Origin: Mycobacterium sp. | GTDB lineage: Bacteria > Actinomycetota > Actinomycetes > Mycobacteriales > Mycobacteriaceae | Length of the DNA stretch: 64,000 nucleotides | Reading direction: 5' to 3' | Assembly (NCBI GenBank): GCA_018401645.1 | Contig: JAGYKK010000011.1 | Coordinates: 19,154 to 83,153, forward strand | Part shown: one piece after another, positions 9,944 through 21,166 of the stretch | Layout of the letters: each line of letters begins with the position of its first letter | Numbering within the stretch: the first letter of the stretch is position 1 | Made by a program: the position numbers and the translations under genes | The notes under the pieces: generated by a model | Databases searched by the model: none | What the model was told of the DNA's origin: nothing | The model's input: the letters and a program-made list of their open reading frames with translations, nothing else

Positions 9944-10903
9944 TTAATCGCGGGGTGGGGCAACCACCGCGAGGGCCGCCGGGACGGCGGTGAAAACGAG
10001 GTCGTCGCGCATGCCGAGAAAGTCCCCGTCGACCTGGCAGGCGATTGGTTCGGCGGAGGTGATCCGCACCCACGGAAGGTCGTCTTCGCGGATCAGATGT
10101 TTGCCCTTGATCTTGGCCTTCTTGGCCAGCATCCGCCGCACGACCATCAGGTTGGCGACGACGTTCGTGCTGGTGACGGCGAAGACGCCCAGCCCGGTCT
10201 CGAACGTCGTGTCGGGGTTGGTCCAGACCGGACGGCTGTTGGCGTAGGTCCACGGGCTGGCATTGGACACGAACGCGAAATGCACGCCCGCTTCCGGGTC
10301 CCGCTCCGGGAGGTGCAGCGTCAGCAGGGGCGCGTCGCGCACGCTGCCCAACATCTCCCGCACGGCGATGCGGATGTAGCGGCCGGCGGTGACCGTGCGG
10401 CCTTTGGCGCGCTGTGCCTCGACGGCGGCCACCACGTCGCCGTCCACCCCCATGCCGGCGGTGAACACCGCCCAGCGTTCGCCGCAGTCCATCAGCCCGA
10501 TGCGCCGCCACGCCGCACCCCTGCGGTGTGCCCCGAGAAGGTCGATCAGCTGGTTGGTTGCCTCGATGGGGTCCGGGCTGATTCCCAGCGCGCGGGCGAA
10601 GACATTGGCCGACCCGCCCGGAACCACCGCGACAGCGGGCAGGGTGCCAGGATCGGGCCGCCCCGGGCCGGGCACCCCGAGCAGACCGTTGACCACCTCG
10701 TTCACCGTGCCGTCGCCACCGTGAACGATGATCACGTCGGTTCCGTCCCGCTTGGCCGCCTCGGCGATCTCGATGGCGTGACCCCGGTGATCGGTGTGGG
10801 TGACGACGAGTCCGACCCGGCTCTCCAGCGCATGCGCCAACAGATCGCGGCCGGCCGGCGTCGTCGAGGTGGCGTTCGGGTTCACGATCAGCACGGCACG
10901 CAC
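9944..10903 (-). CDS. diacylglycerol kinase family lipid kinase
   Basis: VRAVLIVNPNATSTTPAG...IIVHGGDGTVNEVVNGLLG...PGGSANVFARALGI. Confidence 0.92.
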   Translation of the reverse strand: MRAVLIVNPNATSTTPAGRDLLAHALESRVGLVVTHTDHRGHAIEIAEAAKRDGTDVIIVHGGDGTVNEVVNGLLGVPGPGRPDPGTLPAVAVVPGGSANVFARALGISPDPIEATNQLIDLLGAHRRGAAWRRIGLMDCGERWAVFTAGMGVDGDVVAAVEAQRAKGRTVTAGRYIRIAVREMLGSVRDAPLLTLHLPERDPEAGVHFAFVSNASPWTYANSRPVWTNPDTTFETGLGVFAVTSTNVVANLMVVRRMLAKKAKIKGKHLIREDDLPWVRITSAEPIACQVDGDFLGMRDDLVFTAVPAALAVVAPPRD

Positions 10904-10940
10904 GAGGGATGAGCCTAACGGCACCTTTAGGCTCGTGCGG

Positions 10941-11378
10941 GTGGGCGTGAAAACGGGTGCAGATCCGCCGCGGGCCGTTCGGGCCGCCGCGGTTCTGGTT
11001 GGGCTGGAAGGCGTGACCGCCGTCGTCGCCGCGGTGGTCTTCGTGGTCCGCGGGTTCTCCGGGACCGACCAGAGCATCGTCAACGGGTTCGGCAATGCCG
11101 CGTGGTTCGGCATCCTCGGCTCGGCGGTGTTGGCTGCGGCGTGGGCTTTGTGGACCGGGCGGCGGTGGGGCCGGGGCATCGCGGTGTTCACCCAGCTGCT
11201 CATCCTGCCGGTGACGTGGTACGTGGGTGTCGGCTCGCACCGGTGGTTCTACGGAATCCCGGTCGCGGCGGTGGCTCTGGCGGCACTGATGCTCCTGTTC
11301 AGTCCGCCCGCGCTGCGGTGGCTGTCCTACTCGCCGGATTCGGCCAACACCGACAACTCCGGCCCCGACACCCGGTAG
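10941..11378 (+). CDS. integral membrane protein
   Basis: Four hydrophobic helices; divergent from the DagK-like gene; exact GTG start uncertain. Confidence 0.75.
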   Translation: MGVKTGADPPRAVRAAAVLVGLEGVTAVVAAVVFVVRGFSGTDQSIVNGFGNAAWFGILGSAVLAAAWALWTGRRWGRGIAVFTQLLILPVTWYVGVGSHRWFYGIPVAAVALAALMLLFSPPALRWLSYSPDSANTDNSGPDTR

Positions 11379-11810
11379 CCGATCCAGTCCGACATCGGGT
11401 GCGCCGATCGCGTCGTAGAGCGCGATCGCGGGGGAGTTCCAGTCCAGCACCGACCAATTCAGCCGGCTATAGCCGCGCCGCACGCATTCGCGCGCCAGGG
11501 TCCCCAGTAGTGCACGTGCGAGCCCGCTGCGCCTAAACCGATCCCGCACGAACAGATCCTCGAGGTGGATACCGGCGACACCGTCCCAGGTGGAGAAGTC
11601 CCGGAACCACAGCGCCATCGCGGCCACCTCGCCGTCGACCTCGGCGATGTGACAGGACGCGTGCGCGGCGGAGCCGAAAAGCGCTGCGGTGATTTGGCTT
11701 TCGGTGACCGTGCACTCGACAAGCGCGCGCTCGAATGACGCCAACTCGTAAATCATCGCGACGATCTCGGATTCGTCGCCGGGTTCGGCCAAGCGGATCA
11801 GTGTGTTCAC
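11327..11810 (-). CDS. GNAT N-acetyltransferase with C-terminal frameshift
   Basis: MNTLIRLAEPGDESEIVAMIYELASFE...HLEDLFVRDRFRRSGLARALLGTLA; after YDAIGA the frame shifts; the alternative frame gives PMSDWIGYRVSGPELSVLAESGE*. Confidence 0.85.
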
Positions 11811-12895
11811 CCTCGGATTCCCAACGCTGAAAGGATGGTCGAGAACTTAGTCGTCGTCTCGGCCACCTCGTCATCGGCGTCGGACTCGGCCACGATCCCG
11901 CCGTCGCCTGCGCCACCGCGAAGCGGCGGTCCGCCGAAAGCTGCGCGCCACGGATGGCCACTCACCCACCGGCCATCGCCGCGGGAATCGCACCACCCGA
12001 CCGCACCCGCATAGAAACCACGGTCGCCTTCGAGTTCGGCGATCAGGTCCACCGCATCCGCGGTCGGGACGCCACCCACGGCCGGCGTCGGATGCAACGC
12101 CAGCGCGAGGTCCAGTGCGGTGGTTGAACCGTCCCGCAGGGTCCCGACGATGGGGGTGCACAGATGCCACAGTGCGCCAGTGCGGCTCAGCTGAGGTTCG
12201 GATGCGATATCGAGTTGGCTGCACAGTGGTTGCAGGGCGGCCCGCATGGTCTCCACGACGAGCCGGTGTTCGTGGCGATCCTGGCCGAGGCGGCCAGGGC
12301 GGCACCATTGGCCGCGTCGGTATCGGGGTCGGCGGATCGCGCCGCCGATCCGGCGAACGGCTGACAGCTCACCGCTCCCGGCGCGGGCGACCAGGAGTTC
12401 GGGACTGGCACCCACCAGGGCGGTGCCGGCGAATTGCGGGCCTGCGGGCGACAAATCGGTGAGGTATGCGGTGGCCTGCGGGTCGGCCTCGATCAGCCGG
12501 TACATAATCTCCCACGGGTTCATCGGCCCGTCGGCGGCCAGCCTCAATGCGCGGGCCAGAACCACCTTCTGCAAGGGGTTTGCGTCGTCGCGCAACCGCC
12601 GCAGGGCCGTGATGATCCGGTCGCGATGCACCTGCGTGCCCGGGACTGCGTCGACAATGCGTACCGCGGGCAACGGCGTGGTGGGTCGAGACGCCAGCGT
12701 GTGGCTGACACCATGTGGTTGCAGCAGGGCGGCCCTGCCGCGGATGTCGAAAGGCAGAGCGCCGACGACCAGGTCGACGTCACCGTCACGCAAAGCCGTT
12801 GCTGCCGTGGTGATCTCATCGAAACCGTGCTTGATACCTCGTGCAACGAAGGTTCCGGAGGGTCCAGCCAAGACGAAGGACGTCCCCTCCGTCAC
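11807..12895 (-). CDS. isochorismate synthase (menF/entC-like) with two compensating frameshifts
   Basis: VTEGTSFVLAGPSGTFVARG...KVVLARALRLAADGP...DRHEHRLVVETMR...LHPTPAVGGVPT; the segment CQPFAGSAARSADPDTDAANGAALAASA sits in another frame. Confidence 0.88.
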   Translation of the reverse strand: MTEGTSFVLAGPSGTFVARGIKHGFDEITTAATALRDGDVDLVVGALPFDIRGRAALLQPHGVSHTLASRPTTPLPAVRIVDAVPGTQVHRDRIITALRRLRDDANPLQKVVLARALRLAADGPMNPWEIMYRLIEADPQATAYLTDLSPAGPQFAGTALVGASPELLVARAGSGELSAVRRIGGAIRRPRYRRGQWCRPGRLGQDRHEHRLVVETMRAALQPLCSQLDIASEPQLSRTGALWHLCTPIVGTLRDGSTTALDLALALHPTPAVGGVPTADAVDLIAELEGDRGFYAGAVGWCDSRGDGRWVSGHPWRAAFGGPPLRGGAGDGGIVAESDADDEVAETTTKFSTILSALGIRG

Positions 12896-13503
12896 GTCCC
12901 GGTTACCGGTTCGCGGTGGGTGGTCATTCCCAGGCCGGACAGTTGGCGCAGCCCGTATTCGAACCCGCAGACCGCCACCGAGGCGGTACCGAAGCCGTAG
13001 CGGGCGCCCTCGCGCAACGGCTGCTCGACCCAACGGGTGATGACCGAGCGGGAGAAGTGGCCGTGGCTGACGAAAACCACGTCGCGGTCGGTCATGTTCT
13101 CGAGCGCAAAAGCCACCGCCTGATCCGCGCGCATGCTCACCTGATCGACGCTCTCCCCGCCGGGACAGCCGTAGGTCCACAGCAGCCAGCCCGGGGTGCT
13201 GGTGCGGATCTCGTGGGTGGTCAGGCCCTCGTAATCGCCGTAGTCCCACTCCGCCAGCAGTGGCGAGACCTCCTCGACGGCCAGCCCGGCCAGTTCGGCG
13301 GTCGCCAGCGCACGCCTGCGGGGGCTGCTGACGACCATCGGGTTCTCCAGGTCGAGGTGGGCAAGGGTGTGTGCGGCCAGCCTGGCCTGTTCACGACCGC
13401 GTTCGATCAGATCGATGTCGGTGTGGCCGGTGTGCTTGCGGTCCCGCGACCACTCGGTCTCGCCATGGCGGAACAGGACCAGCCGATGATTGCCGACGCT
13501 CAC
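12892..13503 (-). CDS. histidine phosphatase (phosphoglycerate mutase-like, Rv3214-like)
   Basis: LVLFRHGETEWSRDRKHTGHTDIDL; VSHGHFSR. Confidence 0.93.
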   Translation of the reverse strand: MSVGNHRLVLFRHGETEWSRDRKHTGHTDIDLIERGREQARLAAHTLAHLDLENPMVVSSPRRRALATAELAGLAVEEVSPLLAEWDYGDYEGLTTHEIRTSTPGWLLWTYGCPGGESVDQVSMRADQAVAFALENMTDRDVVFVSHGHFSRSVITRWVEQPLREGARYGFGTASVAVCGFEYGLRQLSGLGMTTHREPVTGT

Positions 13504-13532
13504 GTTCACCGATTGTGCCCGAACCTGGAACA

Positions 13533-14339
13533 ATGATTGCGGTGACCCGAGTATTGGCGGTGGCCAACCAGAAGGGCGGGGTGGCCAAGACGACCACCGT
13601 AGCCTCGCTGGGGGCGGCGTTCGTCGAGGCGGGCAAGCGGGTGCTGCTGGTTGACCTCGATCCGCAGGGCTGCCTGAGTTTCTCGCTCGGCAGCGATCCC
13701 GACAAGCTGCCGGTGTCGGTACACGACGTACTGCTCGGCGACGTCGAACCGGACGCCGCGCTGGTGCAGACGCCGGAGGGCATGACACTGTTGCCCGCCA
13801 ATATTGACCTGGCCGGTGCCGAGGCCATGCTGCTGATGCGGGCCGGGCGTGAGTACGCACTTCGACGGGCACTGGCCAAATTGGGCGAGCACGACTTCGA
13901 CGTGGTGATCATCGACTGCCCGCCGTCCCTGGGTGTGCTCACCCTCAACGGGCTGACCGCCGCCGACGACGTGATCGTGCCCCTGCAGTGCGAAACGCTG
14001 GCGCATCGCGGTGTCGGCCAGTTCCTGCGTACGGTGACCGACGTGCAGCAGATCACCAATCCGGGCCTGCGTCTGCTCGGCGCACTGCCCACCCTCTACG
14101 ACGCCCGAACCACCCACAGCCGCGATGTCCTCTTTGACGTCGCGGATCGCTACGACCTTCCGGTGCTGGCGCCACCGATCCCGCGGACGGTGCGCTTCGC
14201 TGAAGCCAGCGCTTCGGGTTCCTCGGTGCTGGCAGGCCGGAAGAACAAGGGAGCCAAGGCATATCGGGAATTCGCCGCCGCACTTCTGAAGCACTGGAAG
14301 TCGGGAAAGAAGTTACCGACGTTCAGTCCGGAGCTTTAG
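13533..14339 (+). CDS. ParA/Soj-like Walker-type ATPase
   Basis: MIAVTRVLAVANQKGGVAKTTTVASLGAA; DVVIIDCPPSLGVLTLNGL. Confidence 0.93.
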   Translation: MIAVTRVLAVANQKGGVAKTTTVASLGAAFVEAGKRVLLVDLDPQGCLSFSLGSDPDKLPVSVHDVLLGDVEPDAALVQTPEGMTLLPANIDLAGAEAMLLMRAGREYALRRALAKLGEHDFDVVIIDCPPSLGVLTLNGLTAADDVIVPLQCETLAHRGVGQFLRTVTDVQQITNPGLRLLGALPTLYDARTTHSRDVLFDVADRYDLPVLAPPIPRTVRFAEASASGSSVLAGRKNKGAKAYREFAAALLKHWKSGKKLPTFSPEL

Positions 14340-14368
14340 CGGCGGAATCACCGGGTCGCGGGCGACGG

Positions 14369-14515
14369 CTAGGCCGGGCCGTACGCGGCGACCGCGTTGC
14401 CGCGCTGTTCGATCACCATCGTGCCGGTGACCGCCGGTGTCACCGGCCCGCTGCCCGCCGGGTGGGTGATCGGGATCATTCGCTGCACCGCGCCGTCGAA
14501 CATCGCGCGTTGATG
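14369..14515 (-). pseudogene. C-terminal fragment of an upstream-truncated gene (position of Rv3212-like gene)
   Basis: minus-strand reading MFDGAVQRMIPITHPAGSGPVTPAVTGTMVIEQRGNAVAAYGPA*; abuts the LPG-synthase-like fragment. Confidence 0.4.
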
Positions 14516-15844
14516 ACTATCGCCGCGGGCGACCTGGGCGTCGCCAACACCGCCACCCTGACCGTTGCGGGCCTCGATCGAGGCTGGACGATGTTCTCCC
14601 ACACGCCACCCCGCGGCACACCCCTGGGCCAGACCGATACCCGATCAGTCCCGAAGGTGTGGGAATCCCTGGCCGTCCTGCAAGGCCATCAGATCTCCCA
14701 CGGGGACTTGCGGTCCTCGGAGATCACCGTCGATGACAACGGCACCGCGCTGTTCGGCGGCTTCGGCAACTCCGAATACGGCGCCTCCGAGGAACACCTG
14801 CAGTCCGATATCGCCCAACTCCTACTGACGACGACCGCGACATTCGGTGCCGAGGCGTCGGTCAGTGCCGCGGTCACCGCGCTCGGGTCCGAGGCCGTGC
14901 TCGACGGGTCGCGTCGGCTGACGAAGTCGGCCATTCCGGCGCGAATCCGACGGTCGGTCACCGCTCCCAAGGCACTGATGACGGCGGCTCGCGACGAGGT
15001 GAAAAAACAGACCGGCGCCGATCAGATTCAGGCCGAGACCATCACCCGGTTCACCCGCAAGCAGGTGATTCAGCTTGTCCTACTGGTCGCGTTGGTCTAC
15101 GTCGCCTATCCGTTCATCAGCACGGTACCAGCCTTCTTCAATGAGTTGCGCAGCGCGAACTGGTGGTGGGCGCTGTTGGGACTGGCGGTTTCGGCGCTCA
15201 CCTACATCGGCGCGGCGGCGGGACTTTGGGCATGCGCCTCGGGAATGGTTCCCTTCCGTCATCTGGTGATCATGCAGTTCGCCAACACCTTTGCCGCGAC
15301 GACGACACCGGCCGGTGTGGGTGGGTTGGCGCTGAGTACTCGTTTTTTGCAGAAGGCCGGCCTCGGTACGGTCCGGGCCACGGCGGCGGTGGCCGTTCAG
15401 CAGGCCGTTCAGGTGATCACCCACGTCGCCCTGCTGATTTTCTTTTCCGTAGCAGCCGGCGCCTCGGCGGACCTGTCGGCCTTTGTGCCCAGGCTCACCC
15501 TCGTCTACCTCATCGTCGGAGTAGCCCTGGGTGTCCTGGGAGCGTTCCTGTTCGTACCGAAACTGCGCGGCTGGCTGGACACCGCCGTCAGGCCGAAGAT
15601 CAACGAGGTCGGCGGTGAGTTGATCGAGTTGGTTCGCGATCCGAAACGCTTCGCGATCATCGTCTTGGGTTGCGCAGGAACGACTCTCGGTGCGGCACTC
15701 GCACTGTGGGCCAGTGTCGAGGCCTTCGGCGGAGGCACGACGTTCGTGACGGTCACGGTGGTGACGATGGTCGGCGCCGGCTCCGGCGGCATTACGCGGG
15801 CGACGCCGACGCCGACGGCGCGGGGCGTCTTCACCGGTGGATGA
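14510..15844 (+). pseudogene. internal fragment of kinase-like/lysylphosphatidylglycerol synthase TM-domain protein
   Basis: HGDLRSSEITVDDNGTALFGGFGNSEYGASEEHLQSDIAQLL...ANTFAATTTPAGVGGLALSTRFLQKAGLG...TVTVVTMVG then out of family; lacks recognisable N- and C-termini. Confidence 0.75.
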
Positions 15845-17380
15845 CTCCGGGCCACCGGCAACCGTTGTGGTGGCTAATTTTTCGGGATGCCCGCCGGCGG
15901 AATCCCCTCCGCGAGTGCGTTGTCGCGACCGGGTGCGCTCCGGACGCTTGGCGGCCGAATCCGTCGAACTGACCCGGGTCTGGTCGCGGTCCCGGGTCTG
16001 GTCGCGGTTCCGGCTCTGGCGGGGTGCGCGCGCGTCGCTGATGCTGCCCCGGGCATCGGACGGGATACCCAACTCGGTGTAGAAGTGCGGCGAGTTGGAA
16101 TAGGTTTCCGCCGGGTCCGGGCAGTCGAGTTTGAGGGCGGTGTTGATCATCGACCAGCGCTCGAGTTCGTCCCAGTCGATCAGCGTCACGGCCACGCCGG
16201 TCTTGCCGGCCCGGCCGGTACGTCCGATGCGGTGCACGTAGGCCTGCTCGTCCTCGGGAATCTGGTAGTTGATCACGTGGGTCACGTCGTCGATGTCGAT
16301 GCCGCGGGCGGCGACGTCGGTGGCGACCAGTACGTCGATCTCACCGACGCGGAAGGCCTTGAGCGCCTTCTCCCGGGCGATCTGGCCGAGGTCGCCGTGC
16401 ACGGCGCCGACCTTAAATCCGCGCTCGGCGAGTTCGTCGGACACCTTCTGGGCGGTGCGCTTGGTGCGGGTGAAGATCATCGTCGCGCCGCGGCCGTCGG
16501 CCTGCAGGATGCGACTGACCATCTCCACCTTGTCCAGGGCATGGGCGCGGTAGGCGAACTGCTCGGTGCTGTCGTGGGTGGCCGAACCCTGCACGCCCTC
16601 GGCCCGGATATGGGTCGGCTGGTTCATGAAGGTGCGGGCCAGGGTGATGATCGGATCCGGCATGGTGGCCGAGAACAGCATCGCCTGCCGTTGGGCGGGA
16701 ATCTGGCGCAGGATGCGTTCGATGTCGGGCAGGAAGCCCAGGTCCAGCATCTCGTCGGCCTCATCGAGCACCAGCACCGATAATCCGCCGAGTTGCAGAT
16801 GACCTTGCTGGGCCAGGTCGAGCAGGCGCCCGGGCGTTCCGACGACGACGTCGGCGCCGGCCCGCAGCGACTCGATCTGGGGCTCATACGGGCGTCCGCC
16901 GTAGATCGAGATGACGCTCAGTGGGCGTCCGGCTTCGGCGCCCTCGCCATCGGTGCGGAGGTACTTGGCTGCGCCGGACAGGTCGTCGTGGACCTGCATG
17001 CACAACTCGCGGGTAGGCACCACGATGAGTGCGCGCGGGATCCCGTTGAGCGGGCGATCCGCCGCGGCGCCGGTGGTAATGCTGTGCAGGAGAGGCACAC
17101 CGAAGGCGAAGGTCTTGCCCATGCCGGTGCGGGCCTGACCGATGAGGTCGTCGCCGGCCAGTGCCAGGGGCAGCGTCAACTCCTGAATCGCGAAAGCGTT
17201 TTCGATGCCCTGCTCGGCGAGTGCGCGGACGATCTCCTCGCGCACGCCGAGGTCGGCGAAGCGCAGGGGTGACTTCTCGATCGGTGCGTGATCGGGGGCC
17301 GAGGTCTGATCACTCGGCAGGGTTTCATGGGTCCCACTTGATTGGGTTTCAGCTGATTGGGTTTCAGTGGATTGGGTCAT
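15800..17380 (-). CDS. DEAD/DEAH-box RNA helicase (RhlE-like), 3' end altered
   Basis: GQARTGMGKTFAF, VPTREL, VLDEADEML, SATMP, HRIGRTGRAG; C-terminal RRRRRRRPR reads on into antisense of the LPG-synthase fragment. Confidence 0.92.
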
Positions 17381-17562
17381 AGTGCGGCTCGCGGCCTTCC
17401 GTTGTCATTCTTCGTGCTTTTTCGTCGCGCGCACGAGTTCAGAAGTTCGGAATGGATGGCCCCGCCCTGGAAGCGGACCTACCGCGTGCACGCACATTAC
17501 CGCCCCCCATGTTACCTGCTGCGGACCGATGAGCCGATCCGCGTCGGCGCTACAGTGGCCTG

Positions 17563-18237
17563 ATGGAAGCGACGCAGCGGGTTTCACCGCCGAAAGTTTC
17601 CGCCGATCATCCCGGTGTCAACGAGTTGTTCTCGCTCCTCGCCTACGGCGAGGTGGCGGCCTTCTACCGGCTCACCGATGAAGCCCGGATGGCACCGGAC
17701 CTGCGGGGCCGCATCAATATGGCGCGGATGGCCGCTGCCGAGATGGGCCACTACGACGTGGTGCGCGACACCCTGGAGGCACGGGGAGTCGACGTGCTGG
17801 CCGCGATGGCGCCCTACGCGCCGGCACTGGAGCGCTATCACCGGCTGACGATGCCCAGTACGTGGCTGGAGGCTCTTGTCAAGACCTACGTCGGCGATGC
17901 CATGGCCGCGGACCTGTACCTGGCGATCGCCGGTTCGCTGCCCGATGAGGTGGCCGAGGTGGTCCGTGAGGTCCTGGCCGAGACCGGCCATTCGCAGTTC
18001 GTCGTCGCCGAGGTGCACTCGGCGGTGACCGCCAGTTCGCGCCAGCGCAGTCGGCTTGCGCTGTGGTCACGTCGGCTGCTGGGTGAGGCGATCACCCAGG
18101 CGCAGTTCGTTCTCGCCGACCACGACGAATTGGTGGACCTGGTGCTGGCCGGTGGGGGTCTGGGACAGCTGACTGAGTTTTATGAACGACTGCAGCGCAC
18201 CCACGATGATCGGATGCGCCAGCTCGGCCTAGCTTGA
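17563..18237 (+). CDS. ferritin-like/tRNA hydroxylase-like protein (Rv3210c-type)
   Basis: MEATQRVSPPKVSADHPGVNELFSLLAYGEVAAFYRLTDEARMAP...; synteny. Confidence 0.8.
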   Translation: MEATQRVSPPKVSADHPGVNELFSLLAYGEVAAFYRLTDEARMAPDLRGRINMARMAAAEMGHYDVVRDTLEARGVDVLAAMAPYAPALERYHRLTMPSTWLEALVKTYVGDAMAADLYLAIAGSLPDEVAEVVREVLAETGHSQFVVAEVHSAVTASSRQRSRLALWSRRLLGEAITQAQFVLADHDELVDLVLAGGGLGQLTEFYERLQRTHDDRMRQLGLA

Positions 18238-18262
18238 CGGTTGTGGGCTTGACGGTTGTGGC

Positions 18263-18804
18263 CTAGCGGTTGCACGTGGTGCTGATGCCGAAAGCGGTGT
18301 CGGCGGCCACTGTCGAGCCACCGGCGTCGGTGATCCAGCAGTTGAGCTGGCTTCCGCGGCTGTTGGCAGTGACGTAGTTGACCGGCAGGTTGGGGCTGAT
18401 GGTCAGCGTCCAGGGCAGGGTCACGTTTTCGACCGTGCGCAGTTCCCCGGTCTCATCGGCGTAGACCACGGTGACCGGATCGTCGTGACGCTGATTGCCC
18501 GCGACCGTGTAGACGATCTGGCGTAGATCGGTCTGCGCGCGCCCCGCCGGAGCCACCGACTCGACCCGCACCGGGATCTCCGCAGACGCCGCGGGGGCGT
18601 TCGGGGCGACGGTGGCGGTCACTGTCCGGGTCGGCGGCGGGCTTTGCGGATCTACGGCGGTGGCGCGCCGCCGGCCTTGATGACGAACATGGCGGCGGCG
18701 GTGACGCCGAACAGGCCGATCACCGTCATCGCAACCCGGGGCCATCCGGCCTCACGCTCGGCGCGGCGGCGGCGTCTGTCGTCGTTGTCGAAGCCGTCTC
18801 TCAC
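18263..18804 (-). CDS. MmpS family accessory protein with frameshift near 18655
   Basis: N-term VRDGFDNDDRRRRRAEREAGWPRVAMTVIGLFGVTAAAMFVIKAGG; C-term VTVVYADETGELRTVENVTLPWTLTIS...NCWITDAGG in another frame. Confidence 0.8.
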
Positions 18805-18976
18805 ACCTGAAGGCTAAAGACGCCCGCCGGGTGCGCTCACCCGTGGCGCGCACCCGTTGTCATGCTGTTATCGCAGCTTGACGCGTTCTTAGCCAAACGG
18901 GTGCGGCTGGCCGGAACCCGGTGGAAGCCGTCCACTAGCCTTCAAGGCGTCGCACTCGAACGGAAAGGGGCCTGGC

Positions 18977-19225
18977 GTGGAGGTCAAGATCGGTGTCTCG
19001 GACAGTCCACGTGAGGTTGTGTTCAACAGCAACCAGACCCCCGAGGAAGTTGAGAGCCTGGTTCTCTCGGCGCTGGCCGGGACCGGTTCGTCGGGCGCGG
19101 GGCTGTTGGCCCTGACCGACGACAAGGGCAAGCGCATCCTGGTCCAGGCCACCAAGATCAGCTACATCGAGATCGGCGCGGCCGATGGGCGCCGGGTCGG
19201 GTTCGGGTTAGCCCCGGGGGCTTGA
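18977..19225 (+). CDS. DUF3107 protein (TB9.4-like)
   Basis: MEVKIGVSDSPREVVFNSNQTPEEVESLVLSALAG. Confidence 0.9.
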   Translation: MEVKIGVSDSPREVVFNSNQTPEEVESLVLSALAGTGSSGAGLLALTDDKGKRILVQATKISYIEIGAADGRRVGFGLAPGA

Positions 19226-19269
19226 CCGGGAGGGCCTGACCGGGGGTTTGACCGGGAGGGCCCGACCAG

Positions 19270-19947
<678 letters not shown>

Positions 19948-20024
19948 CTAGGGAGCCGCGATGGGGGCCCCGCCGTGCGCGCGCCCCGGAGCACGTGTGC
20001 CTCCGGCTATGCCATTCTGGTCCG

Positions 20025-21056
20025 GTGACCAACGAGCCGGGGCCCCGTGCCGGGGGGCGGACGCCGGTGCTGCGAAGCGGGCCGAATGAGCCACTTCGGG
20101 CGCTGCGTGACCCGATGGCGGAGGACTCCGGCCGGCTCAGGTCTAACCGCGATGAGCACAGTGCGCTGCGCCGACAGAGTCCGCTGGGTCGCTTTCTGGC
20201 CACCTACGGGTGGCGTGCCTATGCGCTGCCGGTGCTGGTGGTGCTGACCGGCGTCGTCGGGTACCAGACCATCGCCGGGACCTCGGTGCCCGTGGCCGAA
20301 GACACCGTCAAGGGGCCGCCGACGATCGGGTCGGCCGGGACCGCCATCATCGGGGCGCCGCCGCGCGGACTCACCCAGTTCGACGCCAATCTGCCGACCG
20401 GCGTGCTTCCCGCAGGCGGACCGTTCACCGAGTCCGGGGACAGGACCTGGCGCGTCATCCCGGGGACCAGTCCGAAGGTGGGCGCGGGCACCGCCAAGAC
20501 TTTCACCTATACCGTTGAGGTCGAGAACGGCGTCGACACCTCGTCCTTCGGCGGCGACGAGGGCTTCGCCCGGATGGTGACCGAGACGTTGAGCAACCCG
20601 AAGAGCTGGATCCACGACCCCCAGTTCGCTTTTCAGCGGATCGACGCCGGCACGCCTGACGTCAGACCGGATTTCCGGGTGTCGCTGACCTCACCGATGA
20701 CGGTGCGCGAGGGCTGCGGCTACGAGATCCAGATTGAGACGTCGTGTTACAACCCGATCTACGGTCCGGACGGGGACCCGCGGGTGTTCATCAACTCCGC
20801 TCGCTGGGTGCGCGGCGCGACGCCCTTCCAGGGTGATGTCGGCTCCTACCGGCAGTACCTGATCAACCACGAGATCGGTCACGCCATCGGATACGTCACC
20901 CATGAACCGTGCGACCGAGAGGGCGCCCTGGCCCCGATCATGATGCAGCAGACGTTCTCCACCTCCGACAACGAGGCCACCCGGTTCGACCCCGAATCGG
21001 TCAAGCCGGATGGTAAAACCTGCCGGTTCAATCCCTGGCCGTACCCGATCGCCTGA
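20025..21056 (+). CDS. DUF3152 membrane-anchored zincin-like protein
   Basis: one TM helix; YLINHEIGHAIGYVTHEPC metalloprotease-like motif. Confidence 0.88.
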   Translation: MTNEPGPRAGGRTPVLRSGPNEPLRALRDPMAEDSGRLRSNRDEHSALRRQSPLGRFLATYGWRAYALPVLVVLTGVVGYQTIAGTSVPVAEDTVKGPPTIGSAGTAIIGAPPRGLTQFDANLPTGVLPAGGPFTESGDRTWRVIPGTSPKVGAGTAKTFTYTVEVENGVDTSSFGGDEGFARMVTETLSNPKSWIHDPQFAFQRIDAGTPDVRPDFRVSLTSPMTVREGCGYEIQIETSCYNPIYGPDGDPRVFINSARWVRGATPFQGDVGSYRQYLINHEIGHAIGYVTHEPCDREGALAPIMMQQTFSTSDNEATRFDPESVKPDGKTCRFNPWPYPIA

Positions 21057-21166
21057 GCGCGTCGCGGCCGACGACCCCGCACCGATGACCCCGCGCCGAT
21101 CAGGGCCGAGTGTGCGGATTGCGGCGCGGCCGCGGGGGTTTGCGAACGAAACCGCACAATGGAGCC

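Noticed and set aside
11807-13249. 480-aa ORF as a fusion of phosphatase-antisense and isochorismate synthase
   Set aside because: The first ~118 residues are the wrong frame over the phosphoglycerate-mutase-like gene; the real isochorismate synthase starts at about 12895.
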